A stretch of DNA of 64,000 nt from Clostridiales bacterium (lineage in GTDB: Bacteria > Bacillota > Clostridia > Lachnospirales > Cellulosilyticaceae): assembly GCA_019418225.1 (NCBI GenBank), contig DYCF01000014.1, positions 1 through 64,000 of the forward strand, read 5' to 3'. The notes under the pieces were generated by a model that saw nothing but the letters and a program-made list of their open reading frames with translations, did not search any database and had not been told where the DNA came from. How positions within the stretch are numbered: position 1 is the stretch's first letter; every line of letters begins with the position of its first letter. Positions 51,973 through 62,069 of the stretch are shown in pieces. A program made the position numbers and the translations under genes.

Positions 51973-53271
51973 ATGATTGAAAGATATTTCAAATTAAAAG
52001 AAAATAATACAACTATCAAAACAGAGATTGTAGCTGGTCTTACAACTTTTATGACAATGGCATACATTCTTATTGTAAATCCATCTATTTTATCTGCAGC
52101 AGGGATGGATCAAGGTGCTGTATTTACTGCGACAGCATTATCAGCTGTAGTAGCAACGTTGTTAATGGGGCTTTATGCTAAATTACCATTTGCACAGGCA
52201 CCAGGAATGGGACTTAATGCCTATTTTGCTTTTACAGTAGTTTTAGGAATGGGATATACTTTTGAATTTGCATTAACAGCTGTTTTATTAGAAGGTTTAA
52301 TTTTTATTTTATTAACAGTTTTTAATGTAAGAGAAGCAATAGTGGATGCAATTCCTACAAGTATTAAACAAGCAATTGCTGTAGGGATTGGACTCTTTAT
52401 TGCACTTATTGGTTTAGAAGGTGCGGGCGTTGTAGTTCATCCAGCAGATGGCGGGACAATTTTAGCCTTAGGGAATATTACATCAGGCCCAGGACTTTTA
52501 GCAATTATCGGGATTGTTATTACAGGTATTTTACTTGTTAGAAATGTTAAAGGGGCATTATTTATTGGAATGCTTATTACAGCGGTAATTGGTATTCCTA
52601 TGGGTGTTGTAGACTTACCAACCAGTATTGTAAGTATGCCACCTTCACTTGCGCCAACTTTATTTAAATTTGAATGGCATAATATATTTACAGTAGATAT
52701 GGTCATTGTATTATGTACATTACTATTTATGGATATGTTTGATACAATTGGTACTTTAGTAGGTGTTGCAACAAAGGCTAAAATGTTAGATGCAGAAGGA
52801 AAAGTACCAAATGTTAAAAAAGCATTATTTGCAGATGCTATTGGTACAACAGTAGGGGCTTGTCTTGGAACAAGTACTGTAAGTACATTCGTAGAAAGTG
52901 CTTCGGGTGTCGCAGAAGGAGGAAGAACAGGACTTACAGCAGTAACAACAGCGGTTATGTTCCTTATTTCATTATTCTTTGCGCCAATATTTGGTGTCAT
53001 TACATCAGCTGTCACAGCGTCAGCTTTAGTATTAGTAGGGCTCTTTATGATTGAACCTATTAAGTCGATAGATCTTGAAGATTTTACAGAAGCTATTCCA
53101 GCATTCTTAACATTAATTATGATGCCATTAGCTTATTCAATCTCAGATGGGATTGTATTTGGTGTGATTTCATATATTATCTTAAAGCTTGTAACAGGCA
53201 GATATAAAGAAATTAGCATTGCAACATATGTGGTAGGCTTTATCTTTATATTAAAGTTTTTAGTAGTATAA
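51973..53271 (+). CDS. AzgA-type adenine/guanine permease
   Basis: 432 aa from the ATG at 51973; an ATG 45 bases upstream gives an atypical N-terminus, while MIERYFKLKENNTT is the family start. AGLTTFMTMAYILIVNP, FAQAPGMGLNAYFAF and ATKAKMLDAEGKVPNVKKA are the NCS2/AzgA signatures. It imports purine bases. No second purine riboswitch is visible before it. Confidence 0.85.
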   Translation: MIERYFKLKENNTTIKTEIVAGLTTFMTMAYILIVNPSILSAAGMDQGAVFTATALSAVVATLLMGLYAKLPFAQAPGMGLNAYFAFTVVLGMGYTFEFALTAVLLEGLIFILLTVFNVREAIVDAIPTSIKQAIAVGIGLFIALIGLEGAGVVVHPADGGTILALGNITSGPGLLAIIGIVITGILLVRNVKGALFIGMLITAVIGIPMGVVDLPTSIVSMPPSLAPTLFKFEWHNIFTVDMVIVLCTLLFMDMFDTIGTLVGVATKAKMLDAEGKVPNVKKALFADAIGTTVGACLGTSTVSTFVESASGVAEGGRTGLTAVTTAVMFLISLFFAPIFGVITSAVTASALVLVGLFMIEPIKSIDLEDFTEAIPAFLTLIMMPLAYSISDGIVFGVISYIILKLVTGRYKEISIATYVVGFIFILKFLVV

Positions 53272-53330
53272 TAGGTTCCACATTTATAAAATTTAGTTAT
53301 CCATAGTTTTTAGTAATGTGAAATCATTGG

Positions 53331-53482
53331 GAGAAACCAATTTACCTAGATGTATATTTCAGGTTTTTAGTTGGTTTCTCTATATAAGGGGCTTAATTAA
53401 ATAGTATATAGAAATAAAATAGCCCAATTTAGAAAAGATAAAAGGAGTATTGCGGATTTATATAATGCGTGATACTCCTTTT
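53331..53482 (+). terminator. two hairpins after the purine permease
   Basis: GAGAAACCAA (53331-53340) with TTGGTTTCTC (53371-53380), then AAAAGGAGTAT (53440-53450) with ATACTCCTTTT (53472-53482). The second also works in reverse. The rest of 53,272-53,570 has no gene. Confidence 0.7.
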
Positions 53483-53570
53483 AAACATAAAAAATGTTAG
53501 ATTAAGGTTATGCATAGAATAGATTGATTGTGGTTAATACTAAGGTTAAGGTATACCAAAGGAGACTAAG

Positions 53571-53666
53571 ATGAAAAAAAGCAAAGCAAAGAGCTATTTA
53601 GATGTTTTAAATGCACGTTTTGTACGTGTATTAGAACAGTTAAAGCATGAAAAAGAACACCACTAA
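53571..53666 (+). CDS. 31-aa basic miniprotein with own terminator
   Basis: AAAGGAGAC precedes an ATG at 53571; 31 codons follow, encoding a Lys/Arg/His-rich amphipathic helix (LDVLNARFVRVLEQLKHEKE). A strong terminator lies 7 bases after the stop. The unit ribosome site, short frame and terminator is well formed. Function unknown. Confidence 0.55.
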   Translation: MKKSKAKSYLDVLNARFVRVLEQLKHEKEHH

Positions 53667-53672
53667 AAGATA

Positions 53673-53716
53673 AAAAGAACAGTATTTCAGTGATTAGGTG
53701 AAATGCTGTTCTTTTA
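53673..53716 (+). terminator. terminator of the 31-aa gene
   Basis: AAAGAACAGTATTTCA and TGAAATGCTGTTCTTT pair (one G-U) around a 9-nt loop, T-run after. Confidence 0.85.
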
Positions 53717-53862
53717 TAATGCATAAGGCGCATTGGTGAGGTTTGCATGTGAAATAAAATGATAGCATGAAATGATACAATAATTTCATGTTATAATAGA
53801 TTGTATGAAAATAAATAAGACTTGTTCTAGAGATACATAAGTATAAGGTAATAAGAGGATTA

Positions 53863-54966
53863 ATGATGAAAAAGAAACGATATGAAGTGACTTGGTATAA
53901 GCCAGAAGAGGCTGTTTTGAATGAAGAAATAAAAGATAAGCTTGTAAGCGCTATGGTAGAGGAGGCAAAAGCATTAGCTGTGCGCTTAACATGTAAGAGA
54001 ATAAACGAAGTAGAAATGGTGTGTGAGTTAGAAGCAGGGGCGTGTCTTAATCTAAACAAAGTGCTTCGTAGTTTGCAGAAAAAGGTTTCTAAAAAGATAG
54101 GTTATCCATTAGAAAAAGTATTTGATATGCAAAAAGGCGTGCGCATTATTACATTTCCAAATCATTTGGCTAAAGAGGATGGACGCCTTAATAGATTGAT
54201 AAAGGATATTGTAGATGTAGGTTATTATGATCTTCATGAATTCTTTGGTGGTGATCTCATGGCATTTAAGTTGTGTTTAGCTGAAAGAAGATTAGGGATA
54301 ATAGACTTAGGTGAACGAATTTTTTTAGTGGACCAAGAGCTTTTGAAGCATAAAATTAATTTAAATTGCTTTGCTTGCACAAAGAAACATCAATATGGCT
54401 GTTGTTGTGGCAGTCCATGCAATATGAGTAGTCGTAATAAAGAGCGCTTTGACAAATATGAAGCAGAAATTGCAGAAGAAGTTAAGACATTAGATCCTGA
54501 AGGGTATAAAAAAATTAAGCAAACAGGTGGTTTTGTATTTTTAGATGGGAGCATTAATGCGTGCGAAGGACATTGTGCCTTACTCGTAGCCCATGAAGGC
54601 AGTTACAAGTGTATGGCACACAAATATGCATTAGAACATGATATGTCAATTTATGAAATTTGTCCATTATCATGTCTGATGTATCCGTTAGAGATTATGA
54701 CTTTATTTACGAGTAAACAAAAGCGCATTACATTTTTAACCAGTGTGGTAGAAGAAACATTTGCCACAACATATGGCAGATGGGGAAGTTATGCTTCTTT
54801 GGATGTGGAACTTAGATGTATCAATGAAAAGGCCCATGATGAAGTTTTTGTATTAGAAGATTATAAACCTGTTTATGAAGTGAATCAAGGTTTATTAACA
54901 TATGCATTTGGTAAAGCGGTATATGAAGGTATTGTCTATTTATGTAATGAAAATGCAGGTGAATAA
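53863..54966 (+). CDS. Cys-rich DUF3109-like protein, 367 aa
   Basis: ATG after GAGGATTAATG. A central block CFACTKKHQYGCCCGSPC (about 168-185) plus C232, C236 and CPLSC near 265-269 arrange about 10 cysteines, suggesting an Fe-S or zinc cluster. It resembles DUF3109/YkgJ-like metal proteins. The N-terminal 120 residues are charged and helical. No enzymatic function can be named. Confidence 0.6.
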   Translation: MMKKKRYEVTWYKPEEAVLNEEIKDKLVSAMVEEAKALAVRLTCKRINEVEMVCELEAGACLNLNKVLRSLQKKVSKKIGYPLEKVFDMQKGVRIITFPNHLAKEDGRLNRLIKDIVDVGYYDLHEFFGGDLMAFKLCLAERRLGIIDLGERIFLVDQELLKHKINLNCFACTKKHQYGCCCGSPCNMSSRNKERFDKYEAEIAEEVKTLDPEGYKKIKQTGGFVFLDGSINACEGHCALLVAHEGSYKCMAHKYALEHDMSIYEICPLSCLMYPLEIMTLFTSKQKRITFLTSVVEETFATTYGRWGSYASLDVELRCINEKAHDEVFVLEDYKPVYEVNQGLLTYAFGKAVYEGIVYLCNENAGE

Positions 54967-55103
54967 AATTTGTCTTGTAAAGACATATTATCTAAAAAAT
55001 TAGATTATATGTCTTCCTTGTGAAGGATAAGTTTTATGTTTGCAACTACTTTCATAAAGTTTTATAATAGGATAAAAAATTTGACTTATAAGATAACATA
55101 AAA

Positions 55104-55147
55104 AGGTATGTATGCAATTTGAAATGAATTGTATACATGCCTTTTTG
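55104..55147 (+). terminator. terminator before the opp operon
   Basis: GGTATGTATGCAATT pairs with AATTGTATACATGCC (with one or two wobble/mismatch positions), followed by TTTTTG. A shorter AGACATAT hairpin lies at 54977-55013. The remaining bases of 54,967-55,433 hold promoter-like AT-rich DNA only. Confidence 0.75.
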
Positions 55148-55433
55148 TCATTTGCCTTATTTTTTTTAGAAGCTTATAAAAAACGATTAAATCCAATGAT
55201 TTAATAAGAAATAAAAAAAATAAATTAAGGAAATTATTGTATTATCAAGTATTTTAAAGGGTAAGAAAGTAGAAAATAACATAAAAAAGTTGAATATAGA
55301 ATTATTTTATGTTAATATCTATTTAATTAAAAAATGACTTTTTGATTGATTTTACATTCAAAATATAAACTTGAAAGTAATATCTTATGATTATTAATAG
55401 TCATGATTAAAAAAATAATAGGAGGAAACTAAA

Positions 55434-57434
55434 ATGAAAAAATTAGTTAAAAAATTAATTGTTGCATTAGCTGTAGCTGGCATCGCAGTAGGTAGTTTAG
55501 CTGGTTGTGGCGCAGGAAACGATGCAGCAGTAAGTGGCGCATTAATCTTAGGTGTACAACAATTCAATGAAGTATTTAGTCCATTCTACTATACTTCATC
55601 TTATGATAAGGATGTTTGGGAACAAGTGCATGCAAACTTAATTGAATCTGATCGTGAAGGGAGCCCAGTAGGTGCCCTTGCAGATTATGAAATTGAAGAA
55701 ATCAAAAATGATGCAGGTGAAGTTGTTAACACAGTTTATAGATTCACCTTAAAAGAAGGTGTGAAATTCAGTGATGGATCACCAATTACTGCAGATGATA
55801 TTATCTTTAATATTAAAGTATATTGTGATCCAACTTATACAGGGATGGCAACACTTTACACAACACCTATTGTAGGTATTAATGAATATCGCTATGATGA
55901 TCCAAATTATTCAGCTAAAATTGAAGAAATTAAAGTAGCTTCTCAAACTGTTACAGATGATGAAATCAAAGCTTATATTCAAAAATGTGCTGAAAATGAT
56001 TATGCAGAATATGGTAGTGAAACTGTTAATGAATATACAGGATTTACTAATCCAGATGGTTTAACAGGTGATGCTTTAAAACAAGCAGAAATTAAAGCTT
56101 ATGCTGACTTTGAAATCGCCAATGTTTTTGAAGACTACCGTCAAGGGGCAATTGATGATAAATACAAAACATTAGAACAAGAATACATACAAGGTAACCT
56201 TGCTGAGGGTACAATCCATGTCCCAGATATTGAAGGGGTTAAAAAAATAGATGATCGTACAGTAGAAGTAACAATTGAAGGGATTGATCCAAAGGCAATT
56301 TGGAACTTCAGTTTCCCTGTAGCACCACAAAGTTATTACGGTGTAGGGAATGATGGTACAGAGTTTACAAAAGGTAACCTTTCAATGGTAGAAGAGAAAA
56401 ATGCTGTGCCAGTAGGCGCAGGTCCTTATACATTTGAAAAATATGAGAATAACGTGGCAACACTTCGTGCAAATCCAAACTTCTATTTAGGTGAACCAAA
56501 AATTCCAACACTTAAAATTCAAGTAACATCAGAAGCTAATAAAATTGATAGTGTTGTAAGTGGGGCAATGGATATTTCTGACCCAAGTGCTTCTTTAGAG
56601 GCTGTAGCAGAAGTAGAAAAAGCAGGTCTTCACTATGAATTGATTGAGAACCTTGGTTATGGTTACATTGGTATTAACGCTGAACGTGTATCAGATATTA
56701 ATGTACGTAAAGGCTTAATGCACCTTATGAATAGAGAGCCAGCTATTGAAACATATTATGGTGAACTGGCATCAGTTATTGAAAGACCAATGTCAATGGT
56801 ATCTTGGGCTTATCCAGAAGATGCAGAGCCAGTTTATCCATTTAGTCCAGAGAAAGCACTTGAATACTTCAAAGCTGCTGGTTATGAACAAGTAAATGGT
56901 CAACTTGTAAAAGATGGTAAACAACTTAAAATTGAAGTTGGTATCGGCGGTGACGGAACAATGAACCATCCATCAGCACCAATCTTAACTCAAATGAAAG
57001 CTGAAATGGAAAAATTAGGAGCAGTTCTTGAAATTAATGACTGTGATACAAATATTCTCTTTGACCGTATGAATTCTGGTAGCTGGGATATGTGGGTAGC
57101 TGCTTGGGGAGCAGACATTGATCCAGATATGTACCAAGTATACTCAAGTAATGGCCCAAGTAACCACTATCACATTAAAAATGCAGAACTTGACAAACTT
57201 ATCATGGATGCACGTTCAACAACAGATATTGAGGAACGTAAAGAATACTATGCAAAAGCACTTGATATTGTTATGGATGAAGCTGTAGAAATGCCAGTTT
57301 ACCAAAGAAAGAATATGTATATTTATAACCCAGCAGTTGTAAATATCGATACACTTCCAAAAGATATGACACCATACTATGGTTTCCCATGTGAAAAAAC
57401 AGTTGATGTTGTAAATGTTGAGCTTGTTAAATAA
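55434..57434 (+). CDS. oppA: OppA-type peptide-binding lipoprotein
   Basis: 666 aa. Signal peptide with lipobox L-A-G-C at residues 22-25, so it is anchored by lipid at Cys25 outside the membrane. YRFTLKEGVKFSDGSPITADDI (about 100-121) is the SBP_bac_5 signature. An insert (about 150-270) is larger than in standard OppA. It captures oligopeptides for the following ABC transporter. RBS AGGAGG. Confidence 0.9.
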   Translation: MKKLVKKLIVALAVAGIAVGSLAGCGAGNDAAVSGALILGVQQFNEVFSPFYYTSSYDKDVWEQVHANLIESDREGSPVGALADYEIEEIKNDAGEVVNTVYRFTLKEGVKFSDGSPITADDIIFNIKVYCDPTYTGMATLYTTPIVGINEYRYDDPNYSAKIEEIKVASQTVTDDEIKAYIQKCAENDYAEYGSETVNEYTGFTNPDGLTGDALKQAEIKAYADFEIANVFEDYRQGAIDDKYKTLEQEYIQGNLAEGTIHVPDIEGVKKIDDRTVEVTIEGIDPKAIWNFSFPVAPQSYYGVGNDGTEFTKGNLSMVEEKNAVPVGAGPYTFEKYENNVATLRANPNFYLGEPKIPTLKIQVTSEANKIDSVVSGAMDISDPSASLEAVAEVEKAGLHYELIENLGYGYIGINAERVSDINVRKGLMHLMNREPAIETYYGELASVIERPMSMVSWAYPEDAEPVYPFSPEKALEYFKAAGYEQVNGQLVKDGKQLKIEVGIGGDGTMNHPSAPILTQMKAEMEKLGAVLEINDCDTNILFDRMNSGSWDMWVAAWGADIDPDMYQVYSSNGPSNHYHIKNAELDKLIMDARSTTDIEERKEYYAKALDIVMDEAVEMPVYQRKNMYIYNPAVVNIDTLPKDMTPYYGFPCEKTVDVVNVELVK

Positions 57435-57450
57435 TAAGTGACTTAGAAGA

Positions 57451-57485
57451 AATCCAACCGTTACGGCGGTTGGTATTTCTTTCAC
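57451..57485 (+). terminator. attenuator after oppA
   Basis: CCAACCG and CGGTTGG pair around TTACGG-type loop bases, followed by TATTTCTTTC. Leaky, so that oppA is made in excess over the membrane and ATPase genes. Confidence 0.75.
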
Positions 57486-57540
57486 TTTTTATAAATATTA
57501 TGTAAAGTGTATAAAAATTCAAAATAATCAGGAGGCAGCA

Positions 57541-58509
57541 ATGAAAGATTATATTATTAGACGTCTTTTAACTTGTATTGTGGTACTCTTTGGTGTATCC
57601 ATTATTTTATATGGTGTGATTCGCTTAATGCCAGGAGATTACATAGATAACACAATGGCAAATATGCCAAATGCAACACAAGAAATGAAAGATAATTTAA
57701 AAGCTTTATATGGCCTTGATAAAGGTGTAGTAGAAGGGTATTTCGCATGGGCAGGAGATGCTATTAAAGGCGACCTTGGAACTTCTTTTGTATATAAAAA
57801 ACCAGTAGCAGAAGTAATTGGTTCTAAAATGTGGACTTCATTCTTCTTAGCACTGCCAGCTTTTATTTTACAGCTTTTAATAGGGATTCCTTTAGGGATT
57901 ATTTCTGCAACGAAGCAATATACAAAGACAGACTACTTTGTAACAGCATTAGCACTCTTAGGTATTTCTCTTCCAAGTTTCTTCTTTGCAGCAATCTTAC
58001 AACGTGTGTTCTCAGTAGGCCTTGGATGGTTACCACTTCAAGGGATGATCACAGCACGTGCAGATTATACAGGTTTTGCCCTTGTTATGGATAAGGCAGT
58101 TCACTTTATTTTACCAATTGTGGTACTTACATTTACAAGTATGGGTGCACTTATGCGTTATTCAAGAACAAATATGCTTGAAGAAATTAATTCAGATTAT
58201 GTACGTACAGCGCGTGCAAAAGGTTTAAGTGAACATAAAGTTATTTATAAACATGCTTTTAGAAACACACTTATCCCAATTGTAACTTTAGTAGGTGGGA
58301 TGCTCCCATCACTTTTTGCAGGTGCCATTATTACAGAAGGTATTTTTGCTATTGATGGGATCGGTTATACAGCCCTTCAAGCTTTAAAAGCAGGAGATAT
58401 TCCATTTATTATGGGCTTCAATATGTTCCTTGCAGTCCTTACACTTGCAGGTACATTACTTTCTGATATTTTATATGCTGTGGTAGACCCACGTGTAAGA
58501 CTTAGATAA
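57541..58509 (+). CDS. oppB: OppB peptide permease
   Basis: 322 aa with six membrane segments. The EAA loop (YVRTARAKGLSEHKVIYKHAFRNTLIP, about 219-245) contacts the ATPases. N-terminus RRLLTCIVVLFGVSIILYGVIRLMPGD is typical of OppB/DppB. RBS AGGAGG with 6-nt spacing. Confidence 0.9.
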   Translation: MKDYIIRRLLTCIVVLFGVSIILYGVIRLMPGDYIDNTMANMPNATQEMKDNLKALYGLDKGVVEGYFAWAGDAIKGDLGTSFVYKKPVAEVIGSKMWTSFFLALPAFILQLLIGIPLGIISATKQYTKTDYFVTALALLGISLPSFFFAAILQRVFSVGLGWLPLQGMITARADYTGFALVMDKAVHFILPIVVLTFTSMGALMRYSRTNMLEEINSDYVRTARAKGLSEHKVIYKHAFRNTLIPIVTLVGGMLPSLFAGAIITEGIFAIDGIGYTALQALKAGDIPFIMGFNMFLAVLTLAGTLLSDILYAVVDPRVRLR

Positions 58510-58522
58510 AGGAGGAGAAGAG

Positions 58523-59530
58523 ATGGCAAATTTAGAAATGGCAGAAGATCGCATGCAAGATGTATCTGGTCAAGAAAAAGAAACAATTCAAGTTGAAAAA
58601 GTAATCACACCAGGTCAAATGGTTATGAAACGCTTTTTACGTAATAAATTAGCAATCGTAGGGATTGTACTTATTGCGGCAATGCTTATTTTCTCCTTTA
58701 TTGGACCACTTTTCAGTTCATATGGAGAGTATGATATCTTCTTTACAAAAGATGGGGTAGAGCTTGCGGCTAATAGTGAAGATACACTTCAAGAAGGTAC
58801 AAAAATTTTAACAAAAGCCCCTATTTCAAGTACACACCTTTTAGGAACAGACCGTGATGGGCGTGATGTTTTAACAAGACTTATGTATGGTGGACGTATC
58901 TCGTTAATGGTAGGAATTGTTGTTATTGCTATTGAAGTACTTATAGGAATTGTATTAGGTGGGATTGCAGGATACTATGGTGGCTGGATTGATAATATTA
59001 TCATGCGTATCGTAGATGTATTTAACTGTATTCCAACACTACCTATTATGCTTATTTTAAGTTCTGCAATGTTAGCACTTGGTGTACCACAACAGTCTAA
59101 AATTTATGTTTTAATGCTAGCACTTGGTTTACTTGGGTGGGCAAGTGTTGCAAGACTTGTACGTGGTCAGATTTTAAGCCTTCGTGACCAAGAGTATATG
59201 GTAGCGACAGAAGCAATAGGACTTCGACCAGCACAGAAGATTTTTAAACATCTTATACCAAATGTTATGCCACAGCTTATTGTATTTGTAACACTTGGTA
59301 TTGGTAATGTTATTTTAATGGAATCTTCATTAAGTTATTTAGGAATTGGGGTACCATTCCCATATGCTTCATGGGGGAACATGGTAAATGCCGTAACAGA
59401 CCCTATTATTATGAAAGGTTTCTTAAATATCTGGGCACCACCAGGACTTTGCATCTTAATAACTGTATTAGGTTTCAACTTTATTGGCGATGGGCTTCGT
59501 GATGCCTTTGACCCTAAAATGAAAAGGTAG
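58523..59530 (+). CDS. oppC: OppC peptide permease
   Basis: 335 aa. RNKLAIVGIVLI opening, LGTDRDGRDVLTRLMYGGRIS (about 112-132) and the EAA loop EYMVATEAIGLRPAQKIFKHLIPN are OppC signatures. Five or six membrane segments; the long cytoplasmic N-terminus (about 45 aa, acidic) is unusual. RBS AAGGAGGAG. Confidence 0.9.
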   Translation: MANLEMAEDRMQDVSGQEKETIQVEKVITPGQMVMKRFLRNKLAIVGIVLIAAMLIFSFIGPLFSSYGEYDIFFTKDGVELAANSEDTLQEGTKILTKAPISSTHLLGTDRDGRDVLTRLMYGGRISLMVGIVVIAIEVLIGIVLGGIAGYYGGWIDNIIMRIVDVFNCIPTLPIMLILSSAMLALGVPQQSKIYVLMLALGLLGWASVARLVRGQILSLRDQEYMVATEAIGLRPAQKIFKHLIPNVMPQLIVFVTLGIGNVILMESSLSYLGIGVPFPYASWGNMVNAVTDPIIMKGFLNIWAPPGLCILITVLGFNFIGDGLRDAFDPKMKR

Positions 59531-59539
59531 GTGATTGAT

Positions 59540-60673
59540 ATGGCAGATGCAGTAAGTAAAAAAGAAGTTAGAAAACATCTTAAGGCGATTGCAAAAGAAA
59601 ATGCAAAGATTATTAAAGCTTATGAAAAAGAGAAAAAAAGAAAAAATGTCCCACCTAGTGAATATCAAACACAGATGAGAGACCCTAATAATATTATTGA
59701 AATCGATAATTTACAAACACATTTCTTTACAGATATGGGGGTTGTAAAATCAGTAAATGGTGTCACAATTGATATTCCAGCTGGTAAAACCGTCGCACTT
59801 GTAGGAGAGTCTGGATGCGGAAAATCTGTAACAAGTCTTTCGCTTATGAAGCTTGTTCAAGGCCCAACTGGCCAAATTGTAGGTGGACAAATTCGTTACA
59901 ATCGCTCAAGTGGTCCAATTGATATTGTGAAAACACCAATTAGTGAGATGCAACATATTCGTGGGAATGAAATCAGTATGATTTTCCAAGAACCAATGAC
60001 AAGCTTAAATCCAATCTTCAAGATTGGAATGCAATTAGATGAGACAATTGCTTTACATAATCCACAAATGAGTAAAGAAGAAGTTAAGGCAAGAAGTATT
60101 GAGATGCTTAAACTTGTAGGAATTGCGAGAGCAGAGGGAATTTATAATTGTTATCCACATGAACTTTCAGGTGGGATGAGACAACGTGTTGTGATTGCTA
60201 TGTCACTTTCATGTAATCCTAAGATGATTATTGCTGATGAGCCAACAACAGCCCTTGACGTAACTATTCAGGCACAGGTTCTTGACTTACTTCGTGATTT
60301 GAAAGATAAGATTGATGCAAGTATTTTATTAATTACGCATGACCTAGGTGTTGTAGCAGAAATGGCAGATTATGTTGTTGTTATGTATGCAGGACGTGTT
60401 GTCGAACAAGGTAATGTACATGAAGTATTCTTAAATCCAAGTCATCCATATACAAAAGGGTTATTAAAAAGTAAGCCAGTTGTTAATAAGAAGGTTGATA
60501 AACTTTATTCGATTCCAGGTCAAGTACCAAATCCTATTAATATGCCAAGTCACTGTGCATTTAAAGATCGTTGTGAAGAATGCATTGCAGCATGTAGTGG
60601 CGATGTACCAAGTCTTACAGCGCTTACACCAACTCATGGTGTAGCATGCTGGTGTTATAAGGAGGGAAGATAA
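59540..60673 (+). CDS. oppD: OppD ATPase
   Basis: 377 aa. A basic N-terminal extension of about 45 residues precedes the ABC domain. Walker A GESGCGKS (about 90-97), signature LSGGMRQR (about 211-218), Walker B MIIADEPTTALD, and the C-terminal oligopeptide cap with CAFKDRCEEC (probably Fe-S or Zn) are present. I use the ATG at 59540, since AGGTAGGTG would be lost with the GTG at 59531. Confidence 0.9.
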   Translation: MADAVSKKEVRKHLKAIAKENAKIIKAYEKEKKRKNVPPSEYQTQMRDPNNIIEIDNLQTHFFTDMGVVKSVNGVTIDIPAGKTVALVGESGCGKSVTSLSLMKLVQGPTGQIVGGQIRYNRSSGPIDIVKTPISEMQHIRGNEISMIFQEPMTSLNPIFKIGMQLDETIALHNPQMSKEEVKARSIEMLKLVGIARAEGIYNCYPHELSGGMRQRVVIAMSLSCNPKMIIADEPTTALDVTIQAQVLDLLRDLKDKIDASILLITHDLGVVAEMADYVVVMYAGRVVEQGNVHEVFLNPSHPYTKGLLKSKPVVNKKVDKLYSIPGQVPNPINMPSHCAFKDRCEECIAACSGDVPSLTALTPTHGVACWCYKEGR

Positions 60674-60675
60674 CA

Positions 60676-61650
60676 ATGGCAGAAAATATTTTAGAAGTTA
60701 AAGAACTCGTAAAATACTTCCCTATTAAAGCTGGTGTGCTTCAAAAAACAGTAGGGAATGTTAAAGCTGTAAATGGAATTTCTTTTAATATTGAAAAAGG
60801 GACAACAATGGGGCTTGTAGGTGAGTCTGGCTGTGGTAAAACAACTGTAGGACGCACACTTCTTCGCTTACAAGAACCAACTAGTGGTGAAGTTTTATTT
60901 GAAGGAAAAGATATCTTTAAATTAAATAAAAAGCAGATGCGTGAACTTCGACCTGAAATTCAGCTTATTTTCCAAGATCCATATAGTTCACTAAGTCCAA
61001 GAATGCCAGTAGGTGCAATTATTGGAGAAGGGGTAAGACAACATAATATCGTACCAAAAGAGCAAATAAAAGAATACGTACTTAAAGTGATGAAAGAATG
61101 TGGACTTCAAGAACATCATTATGACCGTTACCCACACGAATTCTCAGGGGGTCAAAGACAACGTATTTGTATTGCCAGAGCTTTAGCACTTAAACCAAAA
61201 CTTATTGTAGCTGACGAACCTGTATCAGCCCTTGATGTATCTATTCAAGCACAGGTTATCAACCTTTTAAAAGATTTACAAAAAGAACATGGTTTTAGCT
61301 ATCTGTTTATTTCTCATGACCTTTCAGTTGTAGAACATATTTCAGATAAAGTAGGTGTTATGTATTTAGGAAACTTGGTAGAAATGGGAAGTAAAGAAGA
61401 TATCTTTAGTAACCCAATGCATCCTTATACAAAAGCACTCTTTAGTGCAGTGCCTATTCCGGATCCTACAGTTAAAATGAATCGTATTATTCTAGAAGGA
61501 GACATTCCTTCACCAGCAAACCCTCCAGCAGGTTGTAAATTCCATACACGTTGTAAAGAATGTATGGAAGTCTGTAAGAGTGTAGAACCTAAATATAAAG
61601 ATTATGGCAATGGTCATTTAGTGGCGTGCCACCTTTATAATCAAGATTAA
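60676..61650 (+). CDS. oppF: OppF ATPase
   Basis: 324 aa, RBS GGAGGG just after oppD. Walker A GESGCGKT, LSGGQRQR-type signature (FSGGQRQR), Walker B KLIVADEPVSALD and the cap with CKFHTRCKEC. Pairs with OppD to power peptide import. Stop overlaps the next start as TAATG. Confidence 0.9.
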   Translation: MAENILEVKELVKYFPIKAGVLQKTVGNVKAVNGISFNIEKGTTMGLVGESGCGKTTVGRTLLRLQEPTSGEVLFEGKDIFKLNKKQMRELRPEIQLIFQDPYSSLSPRMPVGAIIGEGVRQHNIVPKEQIKEYVLKVMKECGLQEHHYDRYPHEFSGGQRQRICIARALALKPKLIVADEPVSALDVSIQAQVINLLKDLQKEHGFSYLFISHDLSVVEHISDKVGVMYLGNLVEMGSKEDIFSNPMHPYTKALFSAVPIPDPTVKMNRIILEGDIPSPANPPAGCKFHTRCKECMEVCKSVEPKYKDYGNGHLVACHLYNQD

Positions 61651-61886
61651 TGAAGCAGTTTAAAGATGATGGGCGTACCATTGCGGATATGAATGTGGAG
61701 GGGATGCCATGGTACAAACCACATAAGAAAAATACGGCATCAAGTGAGCCACTACATTTAACAAGAGCTGAGAAAAGAGCCATGTTTATGGGGATTATGT
61801 CAGAACTTATTCCCTTGGTGCTCACAATAGTTGTTGTATTTACATTAGTTTTTTTAGCCTTAGATTTATTTTGGCTACGTTCATAA
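61650..61886 (+). CDS. small tail-anchored protein of the opp operon
   Basis: 78 aa starting in TAATG with oppF, so coupled to it. The first 45 residues are soluble with an MPWYKPHKKN segment. Residues about 50-74 form one membrane helix close to the C-terminus (IPLVLTIVVVFTLVFLALDLF). No known Opp system needs such a subunit; it may stabilise or regulate the transporter. No family recognised. Confidence 0.65.
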   Translation: MKQFKDDGRTIADMNVEGMPWYKPHKKNTASSEPLHLTRAEKRAMFMGIMSELIPLVLTIVVVFTLVFLALDLFWLRS

Positions 61887-61934
61887 AGCTTAAGAAAAAT
61901 TTTTAAGCTGATAGATCATTAAAGTATATATTAG

Positions 61935-61987
61935 AAAGAGCTACAGTAAATGTAAGCCTATACGGCAGTTTAAAGTAGCTCTTTTTA
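61935..61987 (+). terminator. terminator of the opp operon
   Basis: AAAGAGCTAC pairs with GTAGCTCTTT around a loop of about 31 nt, followed by TTATGC. A shorter AGCTTAA hairpin precedes it near 61,888-61,910. Confidence 0.75.
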
Positions 61988-62069
61988 TGCATTAATCTAA
62001 AAGAGGAAGCTAGACGCTGAAAATAGATGGTGTTAAGCTAAAGATAAAATGATAGAAAAGGAGAAACAG

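Noticed and set aside
52437..53015. 192-codon minus-strand frame
   Set aside because: Exact antisense of the AzgA permease, whose plus-strand signatures are unmistakable.
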